Assembly (NCBI RefSeq): GCF_021325795.1
Contig: NZ_JAHPZX010000002.1
Coordinates: 620,001 to 684,000, forward strand
Reading direction: 5' to 3'
DNA from: Bordetella sp. LUAb4
Lineage (GTDB): Bacteria > Pseudomonadota > Gammaproteobacteria > Burkholderiales > Burkholderiaceae_B
Length of the DNA: 64,000 bases
The notes beneath the pieces are model-generated. The model made no database searches and was not told where the DNA came from. It saw nothing but the letters and a program-made list of their open reading frames with translations. This document shows positions 7,630-17,597 of this stretch, one piece after another; the first letter of the stretch is position 1; each line of letters begins with the position of its first letter. The position numbers were made by a program, and so were the translations under genes.

Positions 7630-8760
7630 TCAAGCCTCCGCCAGCGCGATACGCAGCATGCGGCGCAGCGGTTCCGCGGCGCCCCACAACAGCTGATCGC
7701 CCACGGTGAAGCCGCCCAGATACTGCGAACCCATCGACAGCTTGCGCAGACGGCCAACCGGGATGTCCAACGTCCCCGTCACGGCCACCGGCGTCAGGTC
7801 GCGTATGGTCGCTTCCTTGGTGTTGGGAACGACCTTGGCCCACTGCGTGCCGTTGGCGATGATGTCCTGGATCTCATCCAGCGGCACGTCGCGCTTGAGC
7901 TTGATGGTCAGCGCCTGGCTATGGCAACGCATGGCACCGATGCGCACGCACAGGCCGTCGATCGGCGTAACCGGCGTACCGAAGGCTTCGCCGCGGCCAA
8001 GGATCTTGTTGGTCTCGGCCTCGCCCTTCCACTCTTCCTTGGACATGCCGTTACCCAGGTCCTTGTCGATCCAGGGAATCAGGTTGCCGGCCAGCGGTAC
8101 CAGGAAATTATCGGTCGGCAGGTTCTCGTCCTTCTGCTTGGACAACACGCCACGATCGATGTCCAGGATGGCCGAAGCCGGGTCGTCCAGCAGCGGCTTG
8201 ACAGCATCATTGAGCAGGCCGAACTGGGTCAGCAGTTCGCGCATGTGCTGCGCGCCGCCACCCGAAGCCGCCTGGTAGGTCATGGACGTCATCCACTCGA
8301 CCAGGTCGTTGTTGAACAGGCCGGCCAAACCCATCAGCATGCAGCTGACGGTGCAATTGCCGCCAATGAAATTACGCACGCCGCGCTTGAGCGCCGCGTC
8401 GATCACCGGGCGATTGACCGGATCCAGCACGATGATGGCGTCGTCGGCCATGCGCAGCGTGCTGGCGGCATCGATCCACAAGCCTTGCCAGCCGGCGCCG
8501 CGCAGCTTGGGGTAGACCTCCGATGTGTAGTCCCCGCCTTGGCAGGTCACAATAATCGGCAGTTTTTTAAGAGCGTCAATGTCGTAGGCGTCTTTCAGCG
8601 CGCCAGCGCCGTCAGCCCAGGCGGGCGCCGCGGCGCCCGCGTTGCTAGTGGAGAAAAACACCGGTTCGATCAGCGCGAAGTCTTTTTCGTCGCGCATGCG
8701 TTGCATCAAAACCGATCCGACCATGCCACGCCATCCGACGAGGCCCACTGCATTGCTCAT
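7630..8760 (-). CDS. asd: aspartate-semialdehyde dehydrogenase
   Basis: Reduces aspartyl phosphate to aspartate semialdehyde with NADPH, the branch point to lysine/diaminopimelate, threonine and methionine. The 376-residue length matches the gammaproteobacterial-type enzyme. The N-terminus carries the nucleotide-binding [11 protein letters not shown]. The catalytic cysteine is C136 in GGNCTVSC, and the substrate site continues in [11 protein letters not shown]. The 262-bp upstream spacer separates it from leuB and probably holds its own promoter. The start at 8760 gives the family N-terminus directly. Confidence 0.97.
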   Translation of the reverse strand: MSNAVGLVGWRGMVGSVLMQRMRDEKDFALIEPVFFSTSNAGAAAPAWADGAGALKDAYDIDALKKLPIIVTCQGGDYTSEVYPKLRGAGWQGLWIDAASTLRMADDAIIVLDPVNRPVIDAALKRGVRNFIGGNCTVSCMLMGLAGLFNNDLVEWMTSMTYQAASGGGAQHMRELLTQFGLLNDAVKPLLDDPASAILDIDRGVLSKQKDENLPTDNFLVPLAGNLIPWIDKDLGNGMSKEEWKGEAETNKILGRGEAFGTPVTPIDGLCVRIGAMRCHSQALTIKLKRDVPLDEIQDIIANGTQWAKVVPNTKEATIRDLTPVAVTGTLDIPVGRLRKLSMGSQYLGGFTVGDQLLWGAAEPLRRMLRIALAEA

Positions 8761-9022
8761 TTCTTTACGCTCTTAAAGATTCATGGTTGTTTGGGAGAAA
8801 ACGGAATTCCGTCGGAATAGACGGGTTTTTTGCCGCGGAGCCATCGTGCGACGGCCAGATGCGTCCCCGAAGCGGGACGGCGAACGAGACGCCCCGGAGG
8901 GCGTACCGCGCAGCGTGTCCGGTCTTTTTGGACCGAAACACTCCACAATTTAGCAGAAAGTGCCGGTCTTCCCCGAACTGCCGGCGAGGCACGCGGCCCC
9001 GCCGGTGTGGTTTGACGGTTTT

Positions 9023-10102
9023 TTACGACGCCAAGGCCTTGATGACCGCATCACCCATCTGAGCCGTACCCACCTTGGTGGTGCCCGCTTCATAGATGTC
9101 GGCGGTACGCAGCCCTTCGGACAACACGCGGCGCACAGCGGCCTCGATGCGGTCGGCCTGGCCGGCCAGATCCAGCGAATAGCGCAGCATCATCGCGGCC
9201 GACAGGATCGTGGCCAGCGGATTGGCCACGCCCTTGCCCGCGATGTCCGGCGCCGAACCATGGCTGGGTTCATACAGCCCCTGGTTGGACGAATTCAGCG
9301 AAGCCGAAGGCAGCATGCCGATCGAGCCCGTCAGCATCGCGGCTTCGTCCGACAGGATGTCGCCGAAGATGTTGCCGGTGACGATCACGTCGAACTCACG
9401 CGGGGCGCGCACCAACTGCATGGCGGCGTTGTCCACGTACATATGCGACAGCGTCACATCGGGGAATTCGCGGCTGACGTCGATGACGATGTCACGCCAG
9501 AACTGCGAGGTTTCCAGCACGTTGGCCTTGTCCACGCTGCACAGGCGCTTGCTGCGCTTACGCGCGGCCTCGAAGCCCACGCGCGCGATCCGGCGCACTT
9601 CCGACTCCGCGTAACGCATGGTGTCGTAGCCTTCACGCTCACCGGCGAACGCGCCATCGGGCGCGCTGCGTTGACCACGCGGCTGGCCGAAATAGATATC
9701 ACCGGTCAGTTCACGGATGATCAGGATGTCCAGGCCCGACACCACTTCCGGCTTCAGCGACGAGGCATTGGCCAGTTCGGGATAGAGGATGGCCGGGCGC
9801 AGGTTGGCGAACAGGCCCAGGGAACGGCGCAGGCCCAGAATGGCCTGTTCCGGACGGAACTCGCGCGGCAGGCTGTCGTATTTCCAGTCGCCGACCGCGC
9901 CGAACAGCGTGGCCTGCGATTCCTGCGCCAGCTTCAGCGTGGCGGGCGGCAGCGGATGCTCGAATTTGTCGAAGGCGGCGCCGCCCACGGGCTCTTCCTT
10001 CACGTCGAAGGGCACGTCCAGCGCCTTGAGCACGCGCACGGCCTGCTCGACGATTTCCGGGCCGATACCGTCGCCGGGGAGAACAGCAATCTTATGGGTC
10101 AT
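9023..10102 (-). CDS. leuB: 3-isopropylmalate dehydrogenase
   Basis: Catalyses the NAD-dependent oxidative decarboxylation of 3-isopropylmalate, the third step of leucine biosynthesis, in the cytoplasm. The 359-residue length is normal. Visible motifs are [11 protein letters not shown] at the N-terminus, [14 protein letters not shown], and the cofactor-site signature [14 protein letters not shown]. It follows leuC and leuD on the same strand with a 185-bp spacer that contains a short tandem repeat array, so leuB may be partly uncoupled from leuCD. Confidence 0.97.
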   Translation of the reverse strand: MTHKIAVLPGDGIGPEIVEQAVRVLKALDVPFDVKEEPVGGAAFDKFEHPLPPATLKLAQESQATLFGAVGDWKYDSLPREFRPEQAILGLRRSLGLFANLRPAILYPELANASSLKPEVVSGLDILIIRELTGDIYFGQPRGQRSAPDGAFAGEREGYDTMRYAESEVRRIARVGFEAARKRSKRLCSVDKANVLETSQFWRDIVIDVSREFPDVTLSHMYVDNAAMQLVRAPREFDVIVTGNIFGDILSDEAAMLTGSIGMLPSASLNSSNQGLYEPSHGSAPDIAGKGVANPLATILSAAMMLRYSLDLAGQADRIEAAVRRVLSEGLRTADIYEAGTTKVGTAQMGDAVIKALAS

Positions 10103-10158
10103 TACGAGATCCAGATCGAAAATAAAAGCATTGATACGTCGAATCCGCAGGCCGGAGT

Positions 10159-10203
10159 CCTATGGCGGATTCGCTTATGGCGGATTCACTTATGGCGGGT
10201 TCG
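10159..10203. repeat. 15-bp tandem repeat x3 in the leuD-leuB spacer
   Basis: Three near-identical units of CTTATGGCGGATTCA. Further partial GGATTCA units continue to about 10250. The array is untranslated on either strand in the genes called here. Confidence 0.85.
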
Positions 10204-10287
10204 TATTGCAGGTCACACCGCGGATTCATAGTGCCGATTCACACGGCGAACCCAGGGGCAGGCAGGGCCCGCCCCTGGCAACCGACC

Positions 10288-10941
10288 TCACACCAACGGG
10301 CGGCCGCTATGCAACCAGGGATGGCGCGCCAGGCGCTCGGCTTCGAACGCGCGGATCTTGTCGGACTGACGCAGCGTCAGGCCGATGTCGTCGAAACCGT
10401 TGACCAGACAGTACTTACGGAAGGGCTCGATGTCGAACCCGATCTCGCGGCCGTCGGCGGCAACGACAACCTGGCGCTCCAGGTCAATGCGCAGCTTGTA
10501 GCCGCCAAACGCCTTGACCTCGTCGAACAGGCGCGCCACTTCGAATTCGGACAGGATCACCGGCAGCAGCCCGTTCTTGAAGCTGTTGTTGAAGAAGATG
10601 TCGGCATAGGACGGCGCGATGATGGCGCGAAAGCCATATTGCGACAACGCCCACGGCGCGTGCTCGCGGCTGGAGCCACAACCGAAGTTCTTGCGTGCCA
10701 ACAGCACGCTGGCACCCTGGTAGCGCGGCTGGTTCAGTACGAAGTCCGGGTTCAGCGGACGCTTGCTGTTGTCCATGCCGGGTTCGCCATGGTCCAGATA
10801 GCGCAGTTCGTCGAACAGATTGGGGCCGAAGCCGCTACGTTTGATCGACTTGAGAAACTGCTTCGGAATGATCAGGTCGGTGTCGACGTTTTCGCGGTCG
10901 AGCGGGGCCACCAGGCCTTCATGAGTCGTGAATGCTTGCAT
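10288..10941 (-). CDS. leuD: 3-isopropylmalate dehydratase small subunit
   Basis: The small subunit of isopropylmalate isomerase, pairing with LeuC for the second step of leucine biosynthesis. The 217-residue length is typical. The swivel-domain signature is clear: [14 protein letters not shown] near the N-terminus and [15 protein letters not shown] in the centre. Its start is 14 nt from the leuC stop, so it is translated from the same mRNA. Confidence 0.97.
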   Translation of the reverse strand: MQAFTTHEGLVAPLDRENVDTDLIIPKQFLKSIKRSGFGPNLFDELRYLDHGEPGMDNSKRPLNPDFVLNQPRYQGASVLLARKNFGCGSSREHAPWALSQYGFRAIIAPSYADIFFNNSFKNGLLPVILSEFEVARLFDEVKAFGGYKLRIDLERQVVVAADGREIGFDIEPFRKYCLVNGFDDIGLTLRQSDKIRAFEAERLARHPWLHSGRPLV

Positions 10942-10955
10942 GATCTGTGTGCGCC

Positions 10956-12359
10956 TTAACGAAGAGTGCGGACGTCGACGAAGTGGCCGGCGACTGCCGC
11001 CGCGGCCGCCATGGCGGGGCTGACCAGATGGGTGCGGCCACCCTGGCCCTGGCGCCCTTCGAAGTTACGGTTGGATGTGGAAGCGCAACGTTCGCCCGGT
11101 TCCAGGCGGTCGGCGTTCATGGCCAGGCACATGGAACAACCCGGCTCGCGCCACTCGAAACCGGCGGCGATGAAAATCTTGTCCAGACCCTCACGTTCGG
11201 CCTGCTGCTTGACCAGGCCCGAACCCGGCACCACCATGGCCTGCTTCACATTGGCCGCCACGCGACGGCCGCGCGCCACGGCCGCGGCGGCGCGCAGATC
11301 CTCGATGCGCGAATTGGTGCAGGAGCCGATGAACACGCGATCGATGCGGATGTCGGCCATCGGCGTATTGGGCTTCAAGCCCATGTATTGCAGGGCGCGC
11401 TCCATGCCGTCGCGACGCACATCATCTTTTTCCCGATCGGGATCCGGCACGCGATCTTCGATGGACAGCACCATTTCAGGCGAAGTACCCCAGGTCACCT
11501 GCGGACGGATGTCCTTGGCGTTGATTTCCACCACGCGGTCGAACTTGGCGCCGTCGTCGGTGTGCAGGGTGCGCCAGTACTGGACAGCCTGGTCCCACAG
11601 CACGCCGGTGGGCGAGAAGGGACGGCCGCGGAAGTATTCGATGGTCTTGTCATCGACCGCCACCATGCCCGAGCGCGCGCCGGCTTCGATGGCCATATTG
11701 CACACCGTCATGCGGCCTTCGACCGACAACGCGCGGACCGTGCTGCCGCCGAACTCGATGGCGTGGCCGGTGCCGCCGGCGGTACCGATGATGCCGATCA
11801 CGTGCAACACCAGGTCCTTGGCCGTACAGCCGAAGGGCATGTCGCCTTCGACCTTGATCAACATGCTCTTGTTCTTCTTCATCAGCAGCGTCTGGGTGGC
11901 GAGCACGTGCTCGACTTCCGACGTGCCGATGCCGAAGGCCAGCGTGCCGACCGCACCGTGGGTGCTGGTGTGCGAATCACCACAGACCACCGTCATGCCC
12001 GGCAAGGTAGCGCCCTGCTCCGGTCCGATGACGTGCACGATACCTTGGCGCAGGTCATTCATCTTGAATTCGGTGATGCCGTACGTGTCGCAGTTCTTGT
12101 CCAGCGTATCGACCTGCAGGCGCGAAATGGGATCGCTGATGCCCTGCTCGCGATGCAGGGTGGGCACGTTGTGGTCCGCCACCGCCAGGTTGGCGTCGAC
12201 GCGCCACGGTTTGCGGCCGGCGTTTTCCAGCCCTTCGAACGCCTGCGGGCTGGTCACTTCATGGACCAGGTGGCGATCGATATAGAGCAGACAGGTGCCA
12301 TCGGACTCTTGGTTGACGACGTGCGCGTCCCAGAGTTTGTCGTAGAGGGTTTGGGCCAT
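10956..12359 (-). CDS. leuC: 3-isopropylmalate dehydratase large subunit
   Basis: The 4Fe-4S aconitase-family large subunit, converting 2-isopropylmalate to 3-isopropylmalate with LeuD. With the start [10 protein letters not shown] at 12359 it has 467 residues, the usual length. The GTG three codons upstream (12368) gives an unusual extension, while GGTGAAG before 12359 fits a ribosome binding site. Cluster ligands are in [14 protein letters not shown] and the C-terminal GCSMCLAMN. It is the first gene of leuC-leuD-leuB. The upstream spacer carries paired direct repeats that may be regulatory. Confidence 0.96.
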   Translation of the reverse strand: MAQTLYDKLWDAHVVNQESDGTCLLYIDRHLVHEVTSPQAFEGLENAGRKPWRVDANLAVADHNVPTLHREQGISDPISRLQVDTLDKNCDTYGITEFKMNDLRQGIVHVIGPEQGATLPGMTVVCGDSHTSTHGAVGTLAFGIGTSEVEHVLATQTLLMKKNKSMLIKVEGDMPFGCTAKDLVLHVIGIIGTAGGTGHAIEFGGSTVRALSVEGRMTVCNMAIEAGARSGMVAVDDKTIEYFRGRPFSPTGVLWDQAVQYWRTLHTDDGAKFDRVVEINAKDIRPQVTWGTSPEMVLSIEDRVPDPDREKDDVRRDGMERALQYMGLKPNTPMADIRIDRVFIGSCTNSRIEDLRAAAAVARGRRVAANVKQAMVVPGSGLVKQQAEREGLDKIFIAAGFEWREPGCSMCLAMNADRLEPGERCASTSNRNFEGRQGQGGRTHLVSPAMAAAAAVAGHFVDVRTLR

Positions 12360-12418
12360 GAGCTTCACCGAATCAGGGGAAAACCAAGAAGGAAGCCGAT
12401 TATGCCCCTGCGCCTAAG

Positions 12419-12450
12419 CTAGTACAACGGCAGCAGTAATACTAGTACAA
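12419..12450. promoter_or_regulatory. direct repeats upstream of leuC
   Basis: CTAGTACAA occurs twice, at 12419-12427 and 12442-12450, 23 bp apart (about two helical turns), roughly 60-90 bp ahead of the leuC start. Spacing on one helix face suits a regulator dimer, but the protein is not known and this is inferred only. Confidence 0.35.
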
Positions 12451-12495
12451 GCAGTACCACGCAGCGGCACGCCAATGCTGCGGCGCACATTGCGC

Positions 12496-12531
12496 AACGG
12501 GGGTGACGCGCTGTTGCCCGTCACCCCCGTT
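12496..12531 (-). terminator. hairpin downstream of aroC
   Basis: Perfect 13-bp stem (AACGGGGGTGACG / CGTCACCCCCGTT) with a 10-nt loop, about 20 bp after the aroC stop. No T tract follows on the minus strand, so it may act as an mRNA-stabilising 3' end or a Rho-aided terminator. Confidence 0.6.
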
Positions 12532-12551
12532 CAGAACCCATGTTTTGCGGT

Positions 12552-13613
12552 CTACGCGCCGCGCTGCCCGCGCTGGCGCAGGGCATGGTCGATCAGCACC
12601 AGTGCCATCAACGCTTCCGCGATGGGCGTCGCGCGGATGCCGACGCAAGGGTCATGACGGCCCAGGGTCTGCACGGAAGTGGGATTATTGGCCCGATCGA
12701 CGGAACGGCGTTCGACCCGGATACTGGACGTCGGCTTGATCGCCAGGGAAACCGTCACCGGCTGGCCTGAAGAGATCCCGCCCAGCACACCGCCGGCGTT
12801 ATTGCCCAGGAAACCGTCGGGCGTCATCTCGTCGCCATGCTGCGAACCGCGCTGGGCGATGCTTTCAAAACCCGCGCCCATGGATACACCCTTGACGGCG
12901 TTCAAACCCATCATGGCGTGGGCGATATCGGCGTCCAGGCGATCGTAGACCGGCTCGCCCCAGCCGGCGGGCACGTTTTCGGCAACGACCTCGATACGCG
13001 CGCCGATGGAATCGCCATCACGGCGCAGCTCGTCCATGAAGGCTTCCAGCTCGGCCACGATGCTGGCGTTGGGCGCGTAGAACGCGTTGCGCCCCACTTC
13101 GTCCCAGCTTTCGAAGGGAATCTTGATGGCGCCCAACTGGCTCATATAGCCGCGTATGCGCACCCCGTGATTTTCCGCCAGCCACTTCTTGGCAATGGCA
13201 CCGGCAGCCACGGTGGGCGCCGTCAGGCGGGCGGACGAACGGCCGCCGCCGCGCGGGTCGCGCACGCCGTATTTCTTGAAGTAGCTGTAGTCGGCATGAC
13301 CAGGGCGGAACGTATCGACCAGATTCGCGTAGTCCTTGCTGCGCGCGTCCGTGTTGCGAATCAGCAGGCCGATAGGCGTACCCGTCGTGACACCCTCGAA
13401 CACGCCCGACAGGATTTCCACCTGATCAGCCTCCTGGCGCTGCGTCACGTGACGGGACGTGCCGGGACGACGCCGATCGAGTTCAGCCTGGATATCAGCG
13501 GCCTCCAGGGGCAATCCGGGCGGACAGCCATCCACCACGCAGCCGATGGCCGGACCGTGCGACTCGCCGAAATTCGTAACGCAAAAAAGAGTGCCTAAGG
13601 TATTGCCGGACAT
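12552..13613 (-). CDS. aroC: chorismate synthase
   Basis: Converts EPSP to chorismate using reduced FMN, the last shikimate-pathway step. The start at 13613 ([10 protein letters not shown]) gives 353 residues, the family length; a frame extended by 21 codons is not typical. Signatures seen are [19 protein letters not shown] near the N-terminus, [19 protein letters not shown], and the C-terminal [10 protein letters not shown]. It appears monocistronic, with a stem-loop after the stop and a long, relatively AT-rich leader region before it. Confidence 0.97.
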   Translation of the reverse strand: MSGNTLGTLFCVTNFGESHGPAIGCVVDGCPPGLPLEAADIQAELDRRRPGTSRHVTQRQEADQVEILSGVFEGVTTGTPIGLLIRNTDARSKDYANLVDTFRPGHADYSYFKKYGVRDPRGGGRSSARLTAPTVAAGAIAKKWLAENHGVRIRGYMSQLGAIKIPFESWDEVGRNAFYAPNASIVAELEAFMDELRRDGDSIGARIEVVAENVPAGWGEPVYDRLDADIAHAMMGLNAVKGVSMGAGFESIAQRGSQHGDEMTPDGFLGNNAGGVLGGISSGQPVTVSLAIKPTSSIRVERRSVDRANNPTSVQTLGRHDPCVGIRATPIAEALMALVLIDHALRQRGQRGA

Positions 13614-14180
13614 GGTGAAGAACTGGAAAATGCGTGACCCGCGTCCCGGAAGAGGTCGCGGCATGGGGGAAATCAAAGTGGATTATGACATTGCCAGCGG
13701 AAAACCGGCTGGGCTGGATCCGTCAGGAGCGCGACGGCGAATTTGACGGAAAAATTGCATGCAACGAAAAAGACGGCAATAAATTCTCATAATGAGGAGA
13801 TTTGTCGATAATTTTCGTTGTTGATTGATAGGTCGCTCCCACCGCACAATGCTAACCCACTGAAAACACTGGATGCTTTCTGTATCACGGCCTTGCGCGT
13901 CCGTCCGTGTCTTCCGAGCAACCTGGCTTTTTCATTCGCGTAGCCTCGCGCCGGGATGTCTAACGACACCCTGGCTGGTTTGTCGTTTGCGCTGCGCTCC
14001 CATCCTTGTTAATAGGGACAGAGACTGCATGTACGCTCGCTTTCCACAGCTGCACGGCTCGCGCCTGGCAGCGGACTCGCTCGCAATTCGGTCGCTACGC
14101 CCGGGCTCGACCCGTGGGCGCGGCGCGCCGGCGCCTTGAGCGCTTTGAGCGCCCACCCGCAAGCCCAGCCCCAGGCCCCC
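13614..14180. other. 567 bp spacer, divergent promoters expected
   Basis: The spacer lies between aroC (minus) and the diguanylate cyclase gene (plus), so both promoters should lie here. The part from about 13740 to 13860 is clearly AT-richer than its surroundings. An 88-codon plus frame (13873-14139) and parts of a long minus-strand frame cross it, but neither has family-like composition. If the cyclase started at a TTG at 14136 the spacer would be slightly shorter. Confidence 0.4.
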
Positions 14181-15473
14181 ATGACGCTGCCGCCCGCCCC
14201 GCCGCCCGCCCAGGCTCCCAGCCTGCCGCAGGACGACGCCTGGCAGCCGCCGGCCGACGTGCCGCGCCGACGCGGTTTGGCCATCGCCCTGGCCGCGCTG
14301 TTGGGTGCCATGGTCCTGCTGATCATCATGGCGGGCGCGACGCTGTACGAGCAGTCGCGCACCGCCTCGCAGCCCAATGGCGACGATGCCGCGTTTTATA
14401 GCTACCGCCTGGTTTCGCAGGTCAATGGCCTGGCGACGGCCGCCAACCGTGCCGCGGGTGGCGGCGACCCACGCGATTTCAACCAGCGGCTGCAAGCCCT
14501 GTCCACTTTCGTCAATCCCGGCACCGCTGAAAGCGCTGCCGGCCTGGCCCTGCTGCGCGCCATCCCCGCCGCCGACCGCGACCTGATCGGCCTGGACGAT
14601 CAACTGCGCACATGGCACGACACCGCGGAAATCAAGGACCCGGTGCGCGTGCGCCAGGCCGCCGTCGAAGTGTCCGACCGCGCCGAGGAATTGCGTGGCA
14701 TCGCCGACCGCATCGCCAACGCGGTCCAGCGCGAACAAAGCACCATCACGCACGGCAATCGCGCCCAGCTGGCGCAAGGCTTCCGTAATCTCGAGTGGAC
14801 CCTGGCGGGCCTGATCGCCGGCACGGTGATCCTGGCCATCTGGCTGCTGGTGCTCAATCGCCATGCGCGCCACTTCAACCAGCGCATGGCGCAGGCCAAC
14901 GCCCGGCTGGAATCGGCGGTGGCGCACCGCACGCGCCAATTGGTCTGGCTGGCCAACACCGATCCCCTGACCGGCCTGAAGAACCGGCGCGCCTTCATGG
15001 AGACCGCCGAAGCGCAGATTCTGCAATGCCGTCGCTACCCCCATCCGCTGGCCGCGCTGTTGATCGATATCGATCACTTCAAGTCCATCAACGACCGCTA
15101 CGGCCACCACGTGGGCGACCAAGCCATCCGCCGCGTCACGGACACGATCACCAATACCCTGCGTGACAGCGACATCGTCGGCCGCTTCGGTGGCGAGGAA
15201 TTCGCTGCATTGATGCCGCACACCGACCTGCCGGCCGCGCTGGTCGCCGCCGAACGGCTGCGCCAGGCCGTGGCCGGCATGAAAATCGGCCTGCTCGAAG
15301 GGGGTCCTCTGAGCATGACCATCTCCATCGGCCTGGCCCTGCATGAGCCGGGGCTTTCGCTGGATACCTTGCTGATGCGCGCCGATATGGCGCTGTATCG
15401 TGCCAAGAGCGGCAGCCGCAATCGCGTCGAGATCTACGGCCGCGAACGCGAAGAAGTCGCACAGCAGCAGTAA
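14181..15473 (+). CDS. membrane diguanylate cyclase (GGDEF)
   Basis: Makes cyclic di-GMP from two GTP. Layout: a Pro-rich N-terminus, membrane span 1 (about 32-56), a periplasmic sensory region of about 150 residues without a recognised fold, span 2 (about 205-226), a short coiled linker, and a GGDEF domain (about 265-425). The active-site motif is intact (GGEEF at 337-341), and an RxxD inhibitory site (RDSD, 328-331) sits in the right place. NTDPLTGLKNRR begins the domain. The start is uncertain: ATG 14181 is used, TTG 14136 is possible, and neither has a good ribosome binding site. The next gene is a degenerate GGDEF-EAL protein. Confidence 0.9.
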   Translation: MTLPPAPPPAQAPSLPQDDAWQPPADVPRRRGLAIALAALLGAMVLLIIMAGATLYEQSRTASQPNGDDAAFYSYRLVSQVNGLATAANRAAGGGDPRDFNQRLQALSTFVNPGTAESAAGLALLRAIPAADRDLIGLDDQLRTWHDTAEIKDPVRVRQAAVEVSDRAEELRGIADRIANAVQREQSTITHGNRAQLAQGFRNLEWTLAGLIAGTVILAIWLLVLNRHARHFNQRMAQANARLESAVAHRTRQLVWLANTDPLTGLKNRRAFMETAEAQILQCRRYPHPLAALLIDIDHFKSINDRYGHHVGDQAIRRVTDTITNTLRDSDIVGRFGGEEFAALMPHTDLPAALVAAERLRQAVAGMKIGLLEGGPLSMTISIGLALHEPGLSLDTLLMRADMALYRAKSGSRNRVEIYGREREEVAQQQ

Positions 15474-15521
15474 CGGCCGACCTTTCCTCGCGCAACGGGT
15501 CCAGCGCCTTCGCCCAGGCCT

Positions 15522-15591
15522 GGATCCTCGCCTTGCCCACGCCAGGATCCTCGCCTTTGTCCCGGCCGGGATGCTCGCCTTTGCCCAGGCA
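15522..15591. repeat. 23-24-bp tandem repeat x3 after the cyclase gene
   Basis: Three imperfect units of GGATCCTCGCCTTTGCCC plus 5-6 variable bases follow about 50 bp after the stop codon. They are intergenic and not a hairpin array. Confidence 0.75.
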
Positions 15592-15723
15592 CACCTGGCC
15601 GCGTACACTAGCGCCGCATTCAACCGGCCACGATAATCACAACGCGAAGACCATCGTGACCGCTGCCGTACCTGAACGATTGCACGCCGCGCACGTACAA
15701 CGTAGCAACTTCGAGTATCCACC

Positions 15724-17403
15724 ATGTCCCTATTGCGCACGACCCTGCTTGGCATCGCGGCCGTCACCGCGCTGCTGCTGATTGGTTCCCAGGCGCTTAC
15801 CCTCTACACGGCGGCCAGCGCGCTCGATCACGTGATACTGGCGCTGACGGTGGTGGTGGCCGGACTTTGCTGGGCCGCCAGCGCCGTCGTCCTGCTGCGC
15901 TGGCTGGACCGGCGGCTGCTAGCCGAACTGAGCCGACGGCTGCGCGCCCTGGGGAGTCACGACAGCGGCCAGGATAGAAACGAGACCAGGGATGAAACCC
16001 GGGAAGAGACCCGCGGGGAGACCCGTGGCCAGCCCCGCAGCGAGACCCGCGCCGTGCCCCCGCTGCCGCCGATGCGCGAGTTCGCCGATGTGAACGACGC
16101 ACTGGCACGGGCGAGCGACCTGTTCCGCGCCACGGCGGAAGAAGCCAGCGCTCGCATCGAATCGATGCAGGTGGAACTCAATCTCGACCCCGTCACGCGC
16201 CTGCCCAATCGCCGCTATTTCCATAACGAACTCCGCCGCGCGCTGACCCTGGCCGACAGCGCCGGCCACGTCCTGATGTTCCGCCAACGTGATCTGATCG
16301 AGATCAACCGCCGCATGCCGCGCGAAAATGTCGACCAATGGCTGCGTTCGCTGGCTCACAGGCTGGACCAGCTCCTGGGCCGCCGCCACGCGCCGCCCTA
16401 CCTGCTGGCACGGCTGAATGGTTCGGACTTCGCGCTGCTGATGCCGGCTGCCACGCCGGCGCAAGCCCTGCAGGCCGGCGAAAAATTGCGCCTGGAATTG
16501 CGCGCATTGCGTCTGGCGCTGGGCGAGCAGCGCTGGTGCCGCTGGGCGTTGGCCATGGACCACTATCGCCCGCAAGACCAGGCCAGCGATCTGCTGGCGC
16601 GCCTGGACCACGCCTTGATGCGCGCGGAAAGCAGCGACGACGACGCGATCGAACGCGCCAACGACGAAAACCGCGGCGACAACACCGGTGAACATCAATG
16701 GCGCGACACCCTCATCGCCGGACTGGACCAGCATAGGTTTTCCCTCGACGTCCAGGGCCTGCGCGGCGCCGACGATACCGTGCTGCGCAACGAGGCAACC
16801 CTGGTCCTGCATGATGCCGACACGCCAGCGCCTGTCACCGCCACGCGCTTCATGCCCGCCGCGATCCGCCTGGGCCTGAGCGCGGAATGCGACATCCAGG
16901 CAGTACGGCTGGGCCTGGACTGGCTGGTCTCGCACCAGGGGCAGTTGGCCATCCGCCTGGCGCTGGCCTCGCTTGCGCAGTCCAACTTCCTGCCCCGTCT
17001 TGGGCAATTGCTGCGCGACCGCCCCATGCAGACGGCGCGGCTGGTCCTGGAGATCGACGCGCATGGCCTGGCCGACAACTATGCCGCCGCGCGCACGCTG
17101 TGCGAAGTGGCCACCGACGCGGGCGCGCGGGTGGGCGTGCGCCGCCTGTCGAAAGACTTCGCCGCCATGACGCGTCTGCATCAGTTGCCGATCTCCTACG
17201 TCAAGCTGGGCGGTGAATTCATCAAGGGAATGACGCAGAGTCCCGGCAGCCGTCATCTGGCCGCTTCGGTCAGCGACACGGCCCGCCAGTTGAGGATCGA
17301 TGCCTATGCCGTCGATATCCCTGACGACAAGACTGAAGCGCTATTGCGCGAGCTGGGCATCATTCCCGCGTGGAGCGATGCCACGACGGGCGTAAGTGCG
17401 TGA
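15724..17403 (+). CDS. degenerate GGDEF-EAL membrane protein (LapD-like receptor?)
   Basis: A 559-residue protein with two N-terminal membrane spans (about 5-28 and 37-60) and almost no periplasmic loop. A charged tandem region follows (about 86-108, repeats of R-x-E-T), then a GGDEF domain and an EAL domain. Both active sites look lost: the GGDEF position reads NGSDF, and the EAL position reads RNEAT before LVLHD. Such proteins usually bind c-di-GMP and signal rather than make or cleave it. LapD is one example, but the large periplasmic LapD domain and a lapG neighbour are missing. It follows the intact cyclase after 250 bp and may respond to its product. Confidence 0.8.
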   Translation: MSLLRTTLLGIAAVTALLLIGSQALTLYTAASALDHVILALTVVVAGLCWAASAVVLLRWLDRRLLAELSRRLRALGSHDSGQDRNETRDETREETRGETRGQPRSETRAVPPLPPMREFADVNDALARASDLFRATAEEASARIESMQVELNLDPVTRLPNRRYFHNELRRALTLADSAGHVLMFRQRDLIEINRRMPRENVDQWLRSLAHRLDQLLGRRHAPPYLLARLNGSDFALLMPAATPAQALQAGEKLRLELRALRLALGEQRWCRWALAMDHYRPQDQASDLLARLDHALMRAESSDDDAIERANDENRGDNTGEHQWRDTLIAGLDQHRFSLDVQGLRGADDTVLRNEATLVLHDADTPAPVTATRFMPAAIRLGLSAECDIQAVRLGLDWLVSHQGQLAIRLALASLAQSNFLPRLGQLLRDRPMQTARLVLEIDAHGLADNYAAARTLCEVATDAGARVGVRRLSKDFAAMTRLHQLPISYVKLGGEFIKGMTQSPGSRHLAASVSDTARQLRIDAYAVDIPDDKTEALLRELGIIPAWSDATTGVSA

Positions 17404-17597
17404 TGCGCGAACGCCGCAATGACGCCGCGGCGGCGATCGCTGAAGCGGCGACGGCGAGAGTAGCAATAACGGGAGCAGCAATTGTTGAAGCAACGGTCAT
17501 GGTAGGAGCAAAGCTTGAAGCCGCAGCCATTGACGCAGCGCAAGCAATGCGGCAGCAACCATTGAAGCAGCCAGCCTTCTGAGAGATACTTTCGGCC
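17404..17597. other. spacer rich in GCA/GAAGC simple repeats
   Basis: A 194-bp spacer between the GGDEF-EAL gene and the kinase has many GAAGC and AGCA elements. Open frames on both strands (plus to 17582, minus 17360-17635) give Ala-rich sequences that look like by-products of the repeat, so no gene is called. Confidence 0.4.

Noticed and set aside
7476-7757. 94-codon upstream extension of FimV
   Set aside because: It overlaps the asd 3' end in another frame and precedes a clear signal peptide.
13932-17256. Long minus-strand frames (611 and 445 codons) opposite the GGDEF genes
   Set aside because: They are antisense shadows of high-GC genes; their composition is Gln/His/Arg/Gly biased and they lack family motifs.
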